Notes: generated by a model from the sequence alone, not told the origin. DNA of 64,000 nucleotides from CBDAPI01 sp965248635 (GCA_965248635.1 OZ252114.1:2480001-2544000); one strand, 5' to 3'; shown: positions 9,134 to 18,022, counted from the stretch's first letter. Numbers and translations are program-made.

Positions 9134-10450
9134 ATGGGGCTGAAAACTCCGGAAAAGATTGGGAAGCTGCAAAGGACGTTGTACGCCAAAGCGAAGGAGC
9201 AGCCCGAGCGCCGCTTTCATCAGCTGTACGACAAGGTGTGGAGAGAAGACTTTCTGGAGTTCGCTTACCGGAAATGCAAAGCCAATGGCGGAGCAGCGGG
9301 GGTGGACCGAGAGAGCTTCGAAGACATTGAGGCGCGCGGACGAGAGAAGTGGCTGGGCGAACTGGCGAGGGAGCTGAAAAGCAAAAGCTACCGGCCGGCG
9401 GCAGTGCGCCGGGTGTGGATTGACAAAACCAACGGAGGAAAGCGCCCGCTGGGAGTGCCGACGATCAAGGATCGGGTGGTGCAAACGGCGGCGATGCTAG
9501 TCATCGAGCCGATCTTCGAGGCAGATCTGCAGCCGGAACAACATGGCTACCGCCCCCGACGAAGCGCGCAGGATGCGGTTCAAGCGGTGCACGCTCTGAT
9601 CAACACAGGCCACCGAGAGGTGGTGGATGCAGATTTGAGTGGCTACTTTGACAGTATCCCGCGGAAGGAGCTGATGCAATCGGTGGCGCGTCGTATCTGC
9701 GATCGGCAGATGTTAAAGCTGATCAAGATGTGGCTGAATACCCCGGTTGTGGAGGTCTCCAAGAAGGACAAGGACGAACCGAAAGGAGGAGGGAAAAGGG
9801 GAACCACACAAGGGTCTCCGATCTCACCCCTTTTAGCCAACCTGTACTTTCGTCGCTTCATAATGGGGTGGAGGAAACTGGGACCGAAGCAGTGTCAGGG
9901 CAGGATTGTGTCCTATGCGGACGACTTTGTGATCTGCTGTCAAGGCGAAGCAGGGAAGGCTCTGCGAGCAACGCGGGAGATACTGGGGCGTCTGGGCCTG
10001 AAACTGAACGAGACCAAGACCTGTGTGAGACGGCTGCCGGAAGAGAGCTTGGACTTTCTGGGCTACACACTGGGGATCTGTCATCGAGCGAGGAGCGGGG
10101 TTCCCTACATGGGGACTCGACCTTCGAAGAAGTCGATCGGCAAGATCTGTCGCGAAATCCACAGGGAGACGCGGCCCTGGAGTGGGCTCAGGTCAGCCGA
10201 GCAAGAGGTGGCCCGTCTGAACCGAATGTTGGTGGGATGGGCCAATTACTTCTGCTTGGGTGGGGTCAGCAAAGCCTATCGGGCGGTGGATGCCCACACC
10301 CGATGGAGGCTTCGTCAGTGGTTGCGACGAAAACACAAGAAGCAAGGCAGCAAGGGAACGCGGCAGTTCCCGGACCAGTTCCTGTACGAAAGGTTGGGGC
10401 TGGTACGACTGACCGAGCGGACTCGCGACCTTCCGTGGGCGAAAGCGTAA
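9134..10450 (+). CDS. ltrA: group II intron reverse transcriptase/maturase
   Basis: A 438-residue intron-encoded protein that helps the intron fold and splice and copies it into new DNA sites. Reverse transcriptase motifs occur in order: AGVDRESFEDI, RPLGVPTIKDRVVQ, HGYRPRRSAQDAV, DADLSGYFDSI, GTTQGSPISPLLAN and the active-site SYADDFVI. A maturase (X/GIIM) region follows, with RPSKKSIGKI and LNRMLVGWANYF. There is no C-terminal HNH endonuclease, so it probably depends on nicks or replication forks for priming. I chose the ATG at 9134 because GGAG lies 11 bases upstream; a TTG three codons earlier is also possible. The frame is intact. Confidence 0.93.
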   Translation: MGLKTPEKIGKLQRTLYAKAKEQPERRFHQLYDKVWREDFLEFAYRKCKANGGAAGVDRESFEDIEARGREKWLGELARELKSKSYRPAAVRRVWIDKTNGGKRPLGVPTIKDRVVQTAAMLVIEPIFEADLQPEQHGYRPRRSAQDAVQAVHALINTGHREVVDADLSGYFDSIPRKELMQSVARRICDRQMLKLIKMWLNTPVVEVSKKDKDEPKGGGKRGTTQGSPISPLLANLYFRRFIMGWRKLGPKQCQGRIVSYADDFVICCQGEAGKALRATREILGRLGLKLNETKTCVRRLPEESLDFLGYTLGICHRARSGVPYMGTRPSKKSIGKICREIHRETRPWSGLRSAEQEVARLNRMLVGWANYFCLGGVSKAYRAVDAHTRWRLRQWLRRKHKKQGSKGTRQFPDQFLYERLGLVRLTERTRDLPWAKA

Positions 10451-10462
10451 GACCTTGTCCGA

Positions 10463-10495
10463 GAGCCGGATGCGGGAAAACCGCACGTCCGGTTC
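10463..10495 (+). ncRNA. group II intron domain V
   Basis: The catalytic hairpin of the intron: GAGCCGG pairs with CCGGTTC and TGCGG with CCGCA, closed by an AAAA loop. This is the most conserved part of group II introns and confirms the ribozyme independently of the protein. Confidence 0.9.
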
Positions 10496-10838
10496 GACGA
10501 GCGGGATGTGGAAACGGAGCATGGACGAGCTAGTGAGGCACCGACAGACGAAAGGGTCGGCAACGGATAGGCTCTTCCTAAACCACCGCGCCACATCTCG
10601 ACTCTACTAAATTTTCTACTGCAGCGTGAGAATCTCCCGCCCTGACTGCGTTACGCTCGGTCGGCCTCCTCAGCGTACTGCACGAGTACGCCTGCGGGGG
10701 CCTCGGTCGCAAGCCTTGTCAGAACGGGTCTTCCCCCGCTTCGCTACGAAAACTTATGAATTATCCGGGCTAAGACCTGCCGATAAGCGGCGGGCGAAGG
10801 CCGGCCGCTGCATTGCGCGGTTATCTCGAACCCATGTG

Positions 10839-11195
10839 TCAGCGTGCGCCACGCAGCACATCCTCGGTTGTGACGTAGCTTCGTAATAGCGGCTGCGGTG
10901 CGTGCTGGAAGGTGGCATTCCGAAACTGCTCGTTCGTGTAATCGAGGATTACGATCGTACCATCGGGCGTTTGCGCCCACCCTGAATAGCCGCTGTCGGC
11001 GCTGTAGTCGAGAGCGACCATCCGATCCCTGCGAAACTGGTCCGGATAGCCGTCGCGCGCGTTCCACTTCCAGTCAAGGGAATAGTCGTCCTTGTTATCC
11101 ACGTTGGCGGAAATCGAGCGCCAGCGGCTCAGCGAGCTGTTGTTGACGTATCGGCCCGTGCGGTTCCCGAAGTGGACCAGGCGGGTTTCGATATC
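10839..11195 (-). pseudogene. sialidase (BNR family), C-terminal fragment
   Basis: The frame reads TRLVHFGNRTG, then WRSISANVDNKDDYSLDWKW, GYPDQFRRDRMVALD and GYSGWAQTPDGTIVILDYT. The last stretch resembles the C-terminal Asp-box region of bacterial exo-sialidases or BNR-repeat glycosidases. Only about 115 residues remain; the catalytic N-terminal part is missing and the frame runs into symporter sequence on the other strand at about 11195. The two fragments meet with their missing 5' ends facing each other, which points to a deletion that removed the starts of two divergent genes. Confidence 0.7.
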
Positions 11196-11204
11196 ACTGG
11201 TGGG

Positions 11205-11795
11205 CCTCGGTTTTTCCGATTCTTCATCGGGAGCTCCTTGTTCGTCTTCTACTCGCAGTTTCCTGAGAAGGGTGGGCTGGGAATCAATCCAGATCGGGTA
11301 TTTCCAAAATTCATTATCGAGGAACTCCCGACAGGTCTCACGGGCTTACTGGTCGCCGGGGTTTTTGCGGCTGCCATGTCGACCATCAGCTCTGTCTTGA
11401 ACTCGCTCACGACGGTGTCCCTGTCCGACATCCATGGCCGCATCACTCGGCCTACTGCGTCAGTCCGTCTGGCCCGGGCTGTTACGATCGCTTTTGGCTT
11501 TCTCAGCACCTTCCTGGCGTTTTACGCAGATCGCCTGGGCACGATTCTGGAAGCAGGTGCATCGATCACTAACCTTTTTGGCGGCACTCTGGTGGGTGTG
11601 TACCTCCTAGGGATGTGGACCAGGCGAGCCAATGGAACGGGGGCTTTCGTGGGCGCCCTGGTTGGGCTCATCGGCGTCCTTTTATTGTCTGCACTCACAC
11701 CTGTGGTCTGGATCTGGTACGCTGTCTTCGCCGCCACGCTCTCCTTCGGATCGGGGCTGCTGATCAGCCTGCTTTTTGCTCCACCGTCCGAATGA
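11205..11795 (+). pseudogene. sodium:solute symporter (SSS), C-terminal fragment
   Basis: The fragment holds about five of the usual 12-14 transmembrane helices. Recognisable SSS segments are FIGSSLFVFYSQFP, INPDRVFPKFIIEELPTGLTGLLVAGVFAAAMSTISSVLNS (the conserved helix pair with small residues that contributes to the sodium site) and TNLFGGTLVGVYLLGMWTRRANGTGAF. The N-terminal half is gone, so it cannot be functional. SSS carriers often sit beside sialidases in sialic-acid use clusters, so this and the neighbouring fragment probably derive from one such cluster. The coding end overlaps by ATGA a tiny frame of 33 residues (11792-11893) with a HEAT-like helix pair; I do not call that a gene. 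Confidence 0.8.
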
Positions 11796-11995
11796 ACTCA
11801 AAGTGCTGGATCAAGGCTCTGGAATCCTCTGAGCCTGAGGTGCGGCGGCGAGCCGTGGCTTTCATTTCCGCAATTTCCAAAGTCCTTCAATGACCTCGAC
11901 GGTGCGGTCGACGAGGACCCGGCCTCCCTTTGGCTTCGTACTTTTCCCACCTGTGTCGTTATTAAGAATGGGACCAGAGTGCGAAGGAGTAGAGA

Positions 11996-13549
11996 GTGCT
12001 GCTAAAGGTCAAGAGCGCTTCGGTGCTGGGAGTCGAGGCCGAGATTCTGGACATCGAGGTGGATCTCTCAGTCCATCATCTGACCCGCTATCACGTGGTG
12101 GGGCTGCCGGACACGGCCGTGCGGGAGAGTGGAGAGCGGGTCAAAGCAGCCATCCGCAACTGCGGTTACCCATTCCCGCGTACCGGCGCCATCACCGTCA
12201 ACCTGGCACCGGCCGACTTCAAAAAAGAAGGCAGCTGTTTCGACCTTCCCATCGCCCTGGCCATCCTGGGCCTGGTCGGAGAACTGGAACCCGAGAAGGT
12301 CGCAGACTGGCTGATCCTGGGAGAGTTGTCTCTGGACGGACGGGTGCGGCCCATCCGAGGTGCCCTGCCCGTGGCCTTGAGTGCCCAGCGCAAAGGTTTT
12401 CGGCGGCTGCTGGTGCCTTCAGAGAATGCGGAGGAGGCGGCAATCGTCAAGGAGATCGAAACATATCCGGCCCGCTCGCTTCCGCAGGTCCTGGCTCTTC
12501 TCAGCGGTAGTTGCCCGGAAAAGCCATTTGAAGTGAGCCCGAGGGTGCTGGAGGAGAAGAGGCAAAATGGATTCCTCGACCTGGCCGATGTGAGAGGACA
12601 GATCTCGGCCAAACGGGCCCTGGAAGTGGCCTGTGCAGGTGGGCATAACATTTTAATGATCGGGGCCCTGGGGGCAGGGAAGACCATGCTCGCTCGCCGG
12701 ATTCCGACTATTCTTCCGCCTTTGAGCTTCGATGAAGCGCTGAAGACAACAGCGATTCACAGTGTCTGTGGCCTGCTCAAGGGCGAGAGGTCGTTCGTGA
12801 GTCACCGGCCGTTCCGGGCACCCCACCACACGATCAGTGGAGCCGGTCTGGTGGGCGGGACCTCCAACCCGCGTCCGGGCGAGGTCTCGCTGGCCAACAA
12901 CGGAGTCCTCTTCCTGGACGAACTGACTGAGTTCAAACGGCACGTCCTGGAGGTCCTCAGACAACCTCTCGAGGAAGGAGAGATCACCATCAGCCGGGCG
13001 GCCAGGACTCTGACCTTTCCAGCCCGTTTCATGCTGGCCGCCGCGATGAACCCCTGTCCCTGTGGATATTGGGGCAGTGTCTTCAAGGACTGCCTGTGCA
13101 CTCCTATGCAGATCCACCGCTACGTTTCCAAGATCTCCGGACCCCTGCTGGACCGGATCGATCTGCACATCGAGGTTCCGGAAGTGAAGTATCGGGAACT
13201 GACTGGAGAGCGGGACGGGGAGACGTCAGAAGTTGTAGCGGATCGGATTCGCACGGCGCGGCAAACTCAGCAGGAGAGATTCGAAGAGCTGAATCAATCG
13301 ATCTTTTGCAATGCCCAGATGGGGGCCAGGGAAACGGAGGCCCACTGCCGGCTCGACTCAGAGACGCAAACTCTGCTGCGAAACGCCATCGAAAAGCTGG
13401 GTTTCTCGGCTCGCACCTACTCCCGGATCCTCAAGGTCTCCCGCACCATCGCCGACCTGGCGGGGGAAGAGAAGATACAGGCTGCCCATGTTTCCGAGGC
13501 CATCCAGTACCGCAGCCTGGATCGCAATTACTGGCAGCAGGGCATTTGA
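11996..13549 (+). CDS. comM: YifB/ComM family Mg-chelatase-like AAA+ ATPase
   Basis: A 517-residue AAA+ protein of the ComM family. In competent bacteria ComM is a helicase that extends branch migration during uptake of foreign DNA. The N-terminal Lon-protease-like fold covers residues 1-170 (VEAEILDIEVDLSVHHLTRYHVVGLPD). The ATPase core has Walker A GALGAGKTML near residue 222, Walker B GVLFLDELTEF near residue 305 and a zinc-like Cys cluster (NPCPCGYWGSVFKDCLC). The C-terminal lid contains YSRILKVSRTIADLAG. The GTG start has AAGGAG 8 bases upstream. The length is normal and the frame intact, in contrast to its damaged neighbours. Confidence 0.95.
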   Translation: MLLKVKSASVLGVEAEILDIEVDLSVHHLTRYHVVGLPDTAVRESGERVKAAIRNCGYPFPRTGAITVNLAPADFKKEGSCFDLPIALAILGLVGELEPEKVADWLILGELSLDGRVRPIRGALPVALSAQRKGFRRLLVPSENAEEAAIVKEIETYPARSLPQVLALLSGSCPEKPFEVSPRVLEEKRQNGFLDLADVRGQISAKRALEVACAGGHNILMIGALGAGKTMLARRIPTILPPLSFDEALKTTAIHSVCGLLKGERSFVSHRPFRAPHHTISGAGLVGGTSNPRPGEVSLANNGVLFLDELTEFKRHVLEVLRQPLEEGEITISRAARTLTFPARFMLAAAMNPCPCGYWGSVFKDCLCTPMQIHRYVSKISGPLLDRIDLHIEVPEVKYRELTGERDGETSEVVADRIRTARQTQQERFEELNQSIFCNAQMGARETEAHCRLDSETQTLLRNAIEKLGFSARTYSRILKVSRTIADLAGEEKIQAAHVSEAIQYRSLDRNYWQQGI

Positions 13550-13694
13550 TGTCATTGCCGAGCGAAGAAAAAGGGGACAAAGTAGACTGTCCCGTAGGGT
13601 CCAAAAACTCAACCGATCCACAAGTCACTGACAATAAATAGTTTGCGGTTCTCGTATCACTGCTGTTCGGCCTACGCTCTTGGGGGCTTGACAT

Positions 13695-14042
13695 CGCACT
13701 ATCGTGTCCCGAAGATGCTGGATGACTCAGATCGGCCGGAACCTGACCGATCCGTTCGACGGCTTCCTTCGCAATTCCTGCTATCTGCTGATGGATCGAG
13801 ACACCAAGCACTGCCGGGAGTTTCGGCACCTGTTGGAGCAAGCCGACGTCAAGCCTCTCCGCCTCCCACCTCGATCGCCGAATCTGACGCCGCACATCGA
13901 GCGATTCATGCGAACCATCAAGGAGGAGTGCCCATCCAGAGACCAGATCCTGACCAAGGCTACCACTTTCTTGTCGTGCACCCGAGATCCGACCTTTCTT
14001 TGCAATTGGGACCAGTGTCGGATACTCTTCCCACAAATCTAG
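13695..14042 (+). pseudogene. integrase-type (rve) transposase remnant
   Basis: A short stretch of an rve-fold transposase: YLLMDRDTKHCREFRHLL holds a catalytic Asp, and RLPPRSPNLTPHIERFMRTIKEEC holds the catalytic Glu. After KEECPSRDQIL the expected LDRMIFFGE continuation is lost, and no full element or terminal repeats can be found. A flanking stretch at 13555-13620 contains AGACTGTCCC, which resembles the start of the remnant at 39290. This relic probably truncated the 5' end of the next gene. Confidence 0.75.
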
Positions 14043-14071
14043 ACACAGCACGCCGACACAGGGGGGTCGCA

Positions 14072-15042
14072 ACGAATCAAGGAGCGCTCGTTTCCCTTCT
14101 CTCCACACTTTTTCTTATTCCCCACGCTTTGTACTCCCAACCCTCGATTGAATTCTTCTCTCAGACAGAGAGAGACATCTGGGGGATTGCATTGGAGCCA
14201 GGAGTGGAGTTTTCAGCCGAATCAGACAGTGACTGTGGCGTCTCGATAAGTTTGCGGTTGAACGGAAAGATCTTTCAGGTGTCGTTTCAAGAAGACAGGG
14301 TGACCATTAAAGCATCCTCTGAATTTAGTGGAAGGCCAGCGCGGCTGGGAAAGAGGGATGTAGCTCATCTGACCTGGCTCTACAAGAAGATCAGCCACAC
14401 CTTGATCATAGCCGTGTTGTTGATGCTCGACTGAGTCGATTCTTGGCCTACCTGATAGATTTTCATCCAGCTGACAGCTACGTGGATTTGACTTTTGTGC
14501 CTTCCCCGCGAGCGATAACGCCTCTGTGTGATTCCATAGGGGAAAAGCTGGTGGCGAATTATGACATTAGCTGGTTTCAGTGGCTGGGGATTGTCCCGCG
14601 CCAGCCCATGTGGCGGTGCGGGGATGACGCAATGACCGAACCTTTCCTGGGAAGGGTGGCCTGTTCCAAACAGGGAGTAGTTGGCCCGTTTGACGAGGAT
14701 CCTTGTCTCGGAAGATGTGGCCCCGGCTGTACTGATTTGTTTGTTGTAAACGATAAAGTATTCTCCAGGGAATGTTTTACCCATGACGTTTGCGTAGGCG
14801 GAACCGGCGATTCGCCTCTTCCTCTGTGTCTATTCGGAGGTCCGTGGTGCGGGCCGTGTGCGAATGAGTTCTTGGCCGCTGTGGACAGTTTCTTCACTGG
14901 GGACCCCAGCACAGAACACATGGGCAGACTTTCCCGGGTTGTTGTTCCCGGGTTTCCTCTGTCAGAATTCCCATTCTGCCAATGCGACCCGGGGCACCGT
15001 CGGTGCCCAGTTAGAGCTAGTGTGCGGTGTGCACGAGGCGGC
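14072..15042 (+). pseudogene. secreted cysteine-rich PLA2-like protein, broken
   Basis: Two frames join near 14400. The first has a secretion-like stretch (VSLLSTLFLIPHALYSQ) and a beta-rich region ending WLYKKISHT. The second continues LDHSRVVDARLSRFLAYLIDFHPADSYVDL and leads to CLGRCGPGC, then SRECFTHDVCV and CANEFLAAVDSFF. The CxGRCGPGC...C..HDxC...C..EF pattern resembles the calcium loop and His-Asp active site of phospholipase A2-like folds. No ATG start is visible; the relic transposase abuts the 5' end. The 3' end runs into the convergent phosphoesterase. A single indel separates the frames, so a sequencing error is possible. Function is inferred only from the motif. Confidence 0.5.
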
Positions 15043-16746
15043 TCACCATTCTGGGTAAGTGGCACGCTCCTCCTGGGTGGCGCTGGTACCCATGATCTCG
15101 ACGACCTTGTGAGCGTGGTGGACTCGGCCGAACTCGTCCCGGGCGCGCACAGTCAGGGTATAGACACCAGGACCGAGATCGTCTGGCAGATCGCCGATCC
15201 ACACGTGGGATGAGGGTACCGCGTCCACCCAGGATTTCTTTGTATCCTCGTTTCGGAGATACAGCTCGGTAATGTATGGATCGGGGATGGGCATGCGATT
15301 CATCGGAACCGGCGGTCGGTCGTCAATCGTGAACTGCACCGCTGATCTAGGGCCGCCGTCGAAAAGGTTGACGACGACCCCCGCCGCCGCCACCTCGTCC
15401 ACCGTCAGTCGGCCGTCGAGATGGGCACCCGGCCGGAAGTCTCGTATTCCCTCTCGCTTGTGGCGATGGTGCGCCACGTCAAACACGATCCGCATCTGAC
15501 GGTCGGCCGGTTTCCCAGCGCCCTTGTAGCGAACGGTGAGGTTGACACCGTCGACCTCTAGGATGTGATATCCGTTGGGCGTCCCGTCGCGTTGTTCGGC
15601 CACGGGCACCCCTCGATCGTCTATCGGGCCGCTCCACCAACTTCCCGAGACTGTCGACAAAACGTGATGGTGGAATTGGCCAGGCCCGGGAAATCCGTCC
15701 GCCTTTCCGAAGTAGTGATGCTCGGTCGTGTGGGTGTGTCCTGCCACGGCGTACAGATGCCTGCGTCCGGCAAGAAGCTCAAAGAGTTCGCGCCGGTTTT
15801 GGGTGTTGAGCCTTGGATCCCCGGGCTCGCCCACGTAAGTGCGCAGCGGGGCATGCATAGCGAGTAAGACGAGCTTGTCATCGGGTACATGCTCAAGATC
15901 GTTCTCAAGCCAGTCCAGCTGACGTTCTGTAATCCGGGCCACGTAACCGCCGCTGCCGCGAATGTCGGCTGGATCGCTCTCACCGTTGCCGGCGTAGTCA
16001 ATATTGTCCAGCACGACGAAGTGGACACCACCGTACTCGAAGGAGTAATACGGTGGCCCGAAGAATCGTTTGAAGGTCTCCAGCGAGTAGCGATCGTTTT
16101 CGGCCAGCAAATTGATCTCATGGTTGCCAGGAACGTTGTGCCAGGGGATGCCGATCTGCGCGACTACGCTCAGGTACCGGGGGAAAATCGACAAATCATC
16201 GAACACGATGTCTCCCATTGTCATGCCGAACTTGGCTGACGTTCCGAGGAGCTCCGCGACCACGTCGTCGCGGATGTAGTCGACCTCATCACTGGTCTGG
16301 GGTTGGGTATCGGCAAAAAGAATGGCCTCGAATCGGCGGGGCTCGTTTTGCCGTCGGAGTGGAAAGTCGATGGTCTCGGGTAAAGGTCCTGTGGGCTCAA
16401 TACCCGCATAGCGTAGGCCGGGCGGTGACCCGTTAGGTTGATGGATGTAGTAGAACTTTGGAATCATTTGCGCGTTCACCGGTGTCATGTAGCCAGCCGG
16501 CTTGGTCACGAATACGATGGCCTCATCGTCGAGGCGAAGCTGGTAACGACCGTGATTATCAGTCAGCACAACCTGTCGGCCGTCAGAGACCCGAACCCGC
16601 GGGATTCCGGGTTCGCCTGCATCGCGTATACCGTTGCCGTTTAGGTCTTCGAAAACCACACCGCTTGCCGGTTCGGCAGCGCCGACCACCCGAATCAGAG
16701 CGGCCAGCGTCAGCCAAAATACGACGATACGAATCAAGCTATTCAT
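15043..16746 (-). CDS. secreted calcineurin-like phosphoesterase
   Basis: A 567-residue exported metallophosphoesterase. A signal peptide (residues 1-23, ending VVGA) is followed by an SdrD-B-like beta domain (GVVFEDLNGNGIRDAGEPGI) up to about residue 120. The catalytic domain then carries ILFADTQ, GMTMGDIVFDD, VPGNHE and AVAGHTHTTEHH, the classic two-metal site. The C-terminal 150 residues form a beta domain ending in a fibronectin-like strand set (PGVYTLTVRARDEFGRVHHAHKVVEI). This order matches the MetallophosN/Metallophos/MetallophosC family. The substrate is unknown; phosphodiesters or phosphorylated glycans outside the cytoplasm are likely. The gene is complete and converges on the PLA2-like pseudogene. 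Confidence 0.92.
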   Translation of the reverse strand: MNSLIRIVVFWLTLAALIRVVGAAEPASGVVFEDLNGNGIRDAGEPGIPRVRVSDGRQVVLTDNHGRYQLRLDDEAIVFVTKPAGYMTPVNAQMIPKFYYIHQPNGSPPGLRYAGIEPTGPLPETIDFPLRRQNEPRRFEAILFADTQPQTSDEVDYIRDDVVAELLGTSAKFGMTMGDIVFDDLSIFPRYLSVVAQIGIPWHNVPGNHEINLLAENDRYSLETFKRFFGPPYYSFEYGGVHFVVLDNIDYAGNGESDPADIRGSGGYVARITERQLDWLENDLEHVPDDKLVLLAMHAPLRTYVGEPGDPRLNTQNRRELFELLAGRRHLYAVAGHTHTTEHHYFGKADGFPGPGQFHHHVLSTVSGSWWSGPIDDRGVPVAEQRDGTPNGYHILEVDGVNLTVRYKGAGKPADRQMRIVFDVAHHRHKREGIRDFRPGAHLDGRLTVDEVAAAGVVVNLFDGGPRSAVQFTIDDRPPVPMNRMPIPDPYITELYLRNEDTKKSWVDAVPSSHVWIGDLPDDLGPGVYTLTVRARDEFGRVHHAHKVVEIMGTSATQEERATYPEW

Positions 16747-17051
16747 GAGATCCTCCAGAATGTCTTCGCCACCGAGTCGGTCTTCAGCGGCTCGATGCCG
16801 AATCTGCCTCGAACGGATAAATTCTCTATATGTGAGTTCTTTGTATTCGACAAAGAAAAATCATGCCGCAAGTATAGAATAAACTGGGAAAGTCATGGTC
16901 ACGCAGGTAGAGCGCTGTTCCCATAACTCCTCGCCAAGAATGAACGCGTACTCAGCTACTCTGTAACCCCGTTGAGCAATCACGCTCATCCCACTTGTCC
17001 CTCCTCGAGTTGAAAGTCGGTGAATCCTTGCCACCTGCTATACTTTGGACA
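16747..17051. other. intergenic, nothing recognised
   Basis: About 300 bp upstream of the phosphoesterase. I see no gene, repeat or clear hairpin. The stretch around 16820-16880 is AT-rich and may hold the promoter of the phosphoesterase, but no convincing -35/-10 pair can be named. Confidence 0.4.
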
Positions 17052-17159
17052 GTGACGGCGAGAGCTATTTCTAGTCCACCCCAAGGTTTCGACGAACTGA
17101 CGGTTGAAGAAAAGATCGCATACATGGGGTCTCTCTGGTATGAGTATGGCGACACGTAA
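17052..17159 (+). pseudogene. addiction-module antitoxin fragment
   Basis: A 35-codon frame from a GTG ends in FDELTVEEKIAYMGSLWYEYGDT. The LTVEEKI...M.SLW pattern is the helical start of the putative addiction-module component family. It overlaps, in another frame, the start of the next antitoxin gene. Probably the relic of a second module. Confidence 0.4.
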
Positions 17160-17376
17160 GAACCAGCTTGAGGCCAAAGCCCTCGAACTACCCATAAACG
17201 AGAGGGCGGATCTTGCCCGACGCTTGATAGAGAGTCTGGAAGATTCGGACGTAGGAGACCTTGAGGCAGAGTGGATAGAGGAGGCTGAGCGTCGATACGC
17301 GGCATATCGAGCGGGCCTGAGGGAAGATCGCCCCGGCGAGAAGGTTTTCCGAGAGGCTAAAGCCAGACTCGAATGA
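17140..17376 (+). CDS. addiction-module antitoxin (TIGR02574-like)
   Basis: A 78-residue helical antitoxin. ALELPINERADLARRLIESLED and AEWIEEAERRYAAYRAGL are characteristic of the putative addiction-module component family, which pairs with RelE/ParE-type toxins. The start is one of two ATGs at 17140 or 17146. The stop overlaps by ATGA the start of a toxin frame that has been destroyed, so this antitoxin is an orphan. An orphan antitoxin can protect the cell against related plasmid-borne toxins. Confidence 0.75.
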   Translation: MSMATRKNQLEAKALELPINERADLARRLIESLEDSDVGDLEAEWIEEAERRYAAYRAGLREDRPGEKVFREAKARLE

Positions 17377-17400
17377 CGGGTTACAAGTTCCTCCCTTGCC
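17373..17400 (+). pseudogene. RelE/ParE toxin start, truncated
   Basis: The coupled ATG gives MTGYKFLP, the usual first residues of a RelE/ParE toxin (YxFLP), and then diverges into unrelated sequence. The rest of the toxin has been lost, and dispersed repeat A begins shortly afterwards. Confidence 0.45.
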
Positions 17401-17439
17401 GCCCGGAGGGCACGGCTCGAAGTAAACCGGGCGATCTAC

Positions 17440-17700
17440 TGTTCAGTCTGCCCAACGGAACGGGAATCAGAGGCAGCCTGACCAGGAACAGAATCTTTGA
17501 CGAGTTACAGGACGACGCGAGTGCGAACTCTGCCCGGCGCACCCTCGGGTCAGCCTAATCGCACGGGACCCGCTACACTCCCCGGCGAACTTGAGGTCCC
17601 CTATGGCCGCCGTGGCCCCGAAGACAGAGCTTTCGTTAGTGACGGCAACTCGACACCCAAAAATCCAGAATGTCGCTGTGGACAGCTCCGCAAGAAATCG
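17440..17700 (+). repeat. dispersed repeat A, copy 1
   Basis: About 260 bp that reappear in reverse at 37975-38250. Shared blocks include GAATCAGAGGC, GCGCACCCTCGGGTCAGCC, GGCAACTCGACACCCAAA and GAATGTCGCTGTGGA, separated by diverged stretches. One frame reads RGSLTRNRIFDELQ...RTLGSA, the same as in copy 2, but it is short and I cannot name it. Likely a decayed mobile element. Confidence 0.65.
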
Positions 17701-18022
17701 ATCATCGCTTTCATCGGGTCACCCTCTTTCGTCACGGATCTTCCGAAGCGTCCACAAGCTGTTTGCGCCAGGCCCGGGGTCGAGAGCTAACGAGACTACT
17801 AATACTAATAAGGGGGGAAAATTGTCCGACGTGTGTCACCCTGTCACAGGGGAAATCCTTGCCCGATCGAGATTCAGCAGCCGTCCCGCCACATTAATAC
17901 TTAATTGGGGGCAGCCACCGTCACCTTGTCACACGCGAAAAAGCGTCTACGCCAAGTAATACTAAGAGTAATAGTAATAGGGACCAGGGTGGCTGGCCAG
18001 GGTGAACGGGTCAAGAGACGGA
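17701..18022. other. non-coding, short degenerate repeats
   Basis: No gene is visible. Three loosely similar stretches of the TAATACTAAT type occur near 17805, 17895 and 17958, two of them followed by a GTCACCNTGTCAC motif (17836 and 17919). They look like decayed ends of one element family. I cannot assign a function. Confidence 0.4.

Larger units (their letters stand above)
8623..10607 (+). ncRNA. group II intron (ribozyme with ORF)
   Basis: The intron begins GTGCGCCGTG, the usual GUGYG start, and ends CTCTAC, the usual AY end. Domain V is at 10463-10495, with stem arms GAGCCGG/CCGGTTC and an AAAA loop. A domain VI-like stem (GATGTGG near 10505, CCACATC near 10591) follows. The boundaries are fixed independently: joining ATTCA to TAAATTTTC rebuilds the terminal repeat of the host MITE, whose other copy reads ATTCATAAGTTTTC in complement. 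The reverse transcriptase lies in domain IV. The intron is about 1985 nt and appears complete. Confidence 0.9.
8610..10769. mobile_element. IS1380-like MITE carrying a group II intron
   Basis: The outer ends are perfect 13-bp inverted repeats (CCCGGATAATTCA at 8610-8622, complement at 10757-10769), flanked by CTAA on both sides (8606-8609 and 10770-10773). Ends and target match those of the IS1380 copies but differ at internal bases, so it is a related but distinct family. Without the intron, 8610-8622 joins 10608-10769 to give a 175-bp element with no coding capacity and a repeat of about 22 bp with one mismatch. Its core has several nested short hairpins. Confidence 0.82.

Noticed and set aside
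11792..11893. 33-residue HEAT-like frame after the symporter fragment
   Set aside because: Too short, and it follows a dead gene; probably a scar of another deleted gene.
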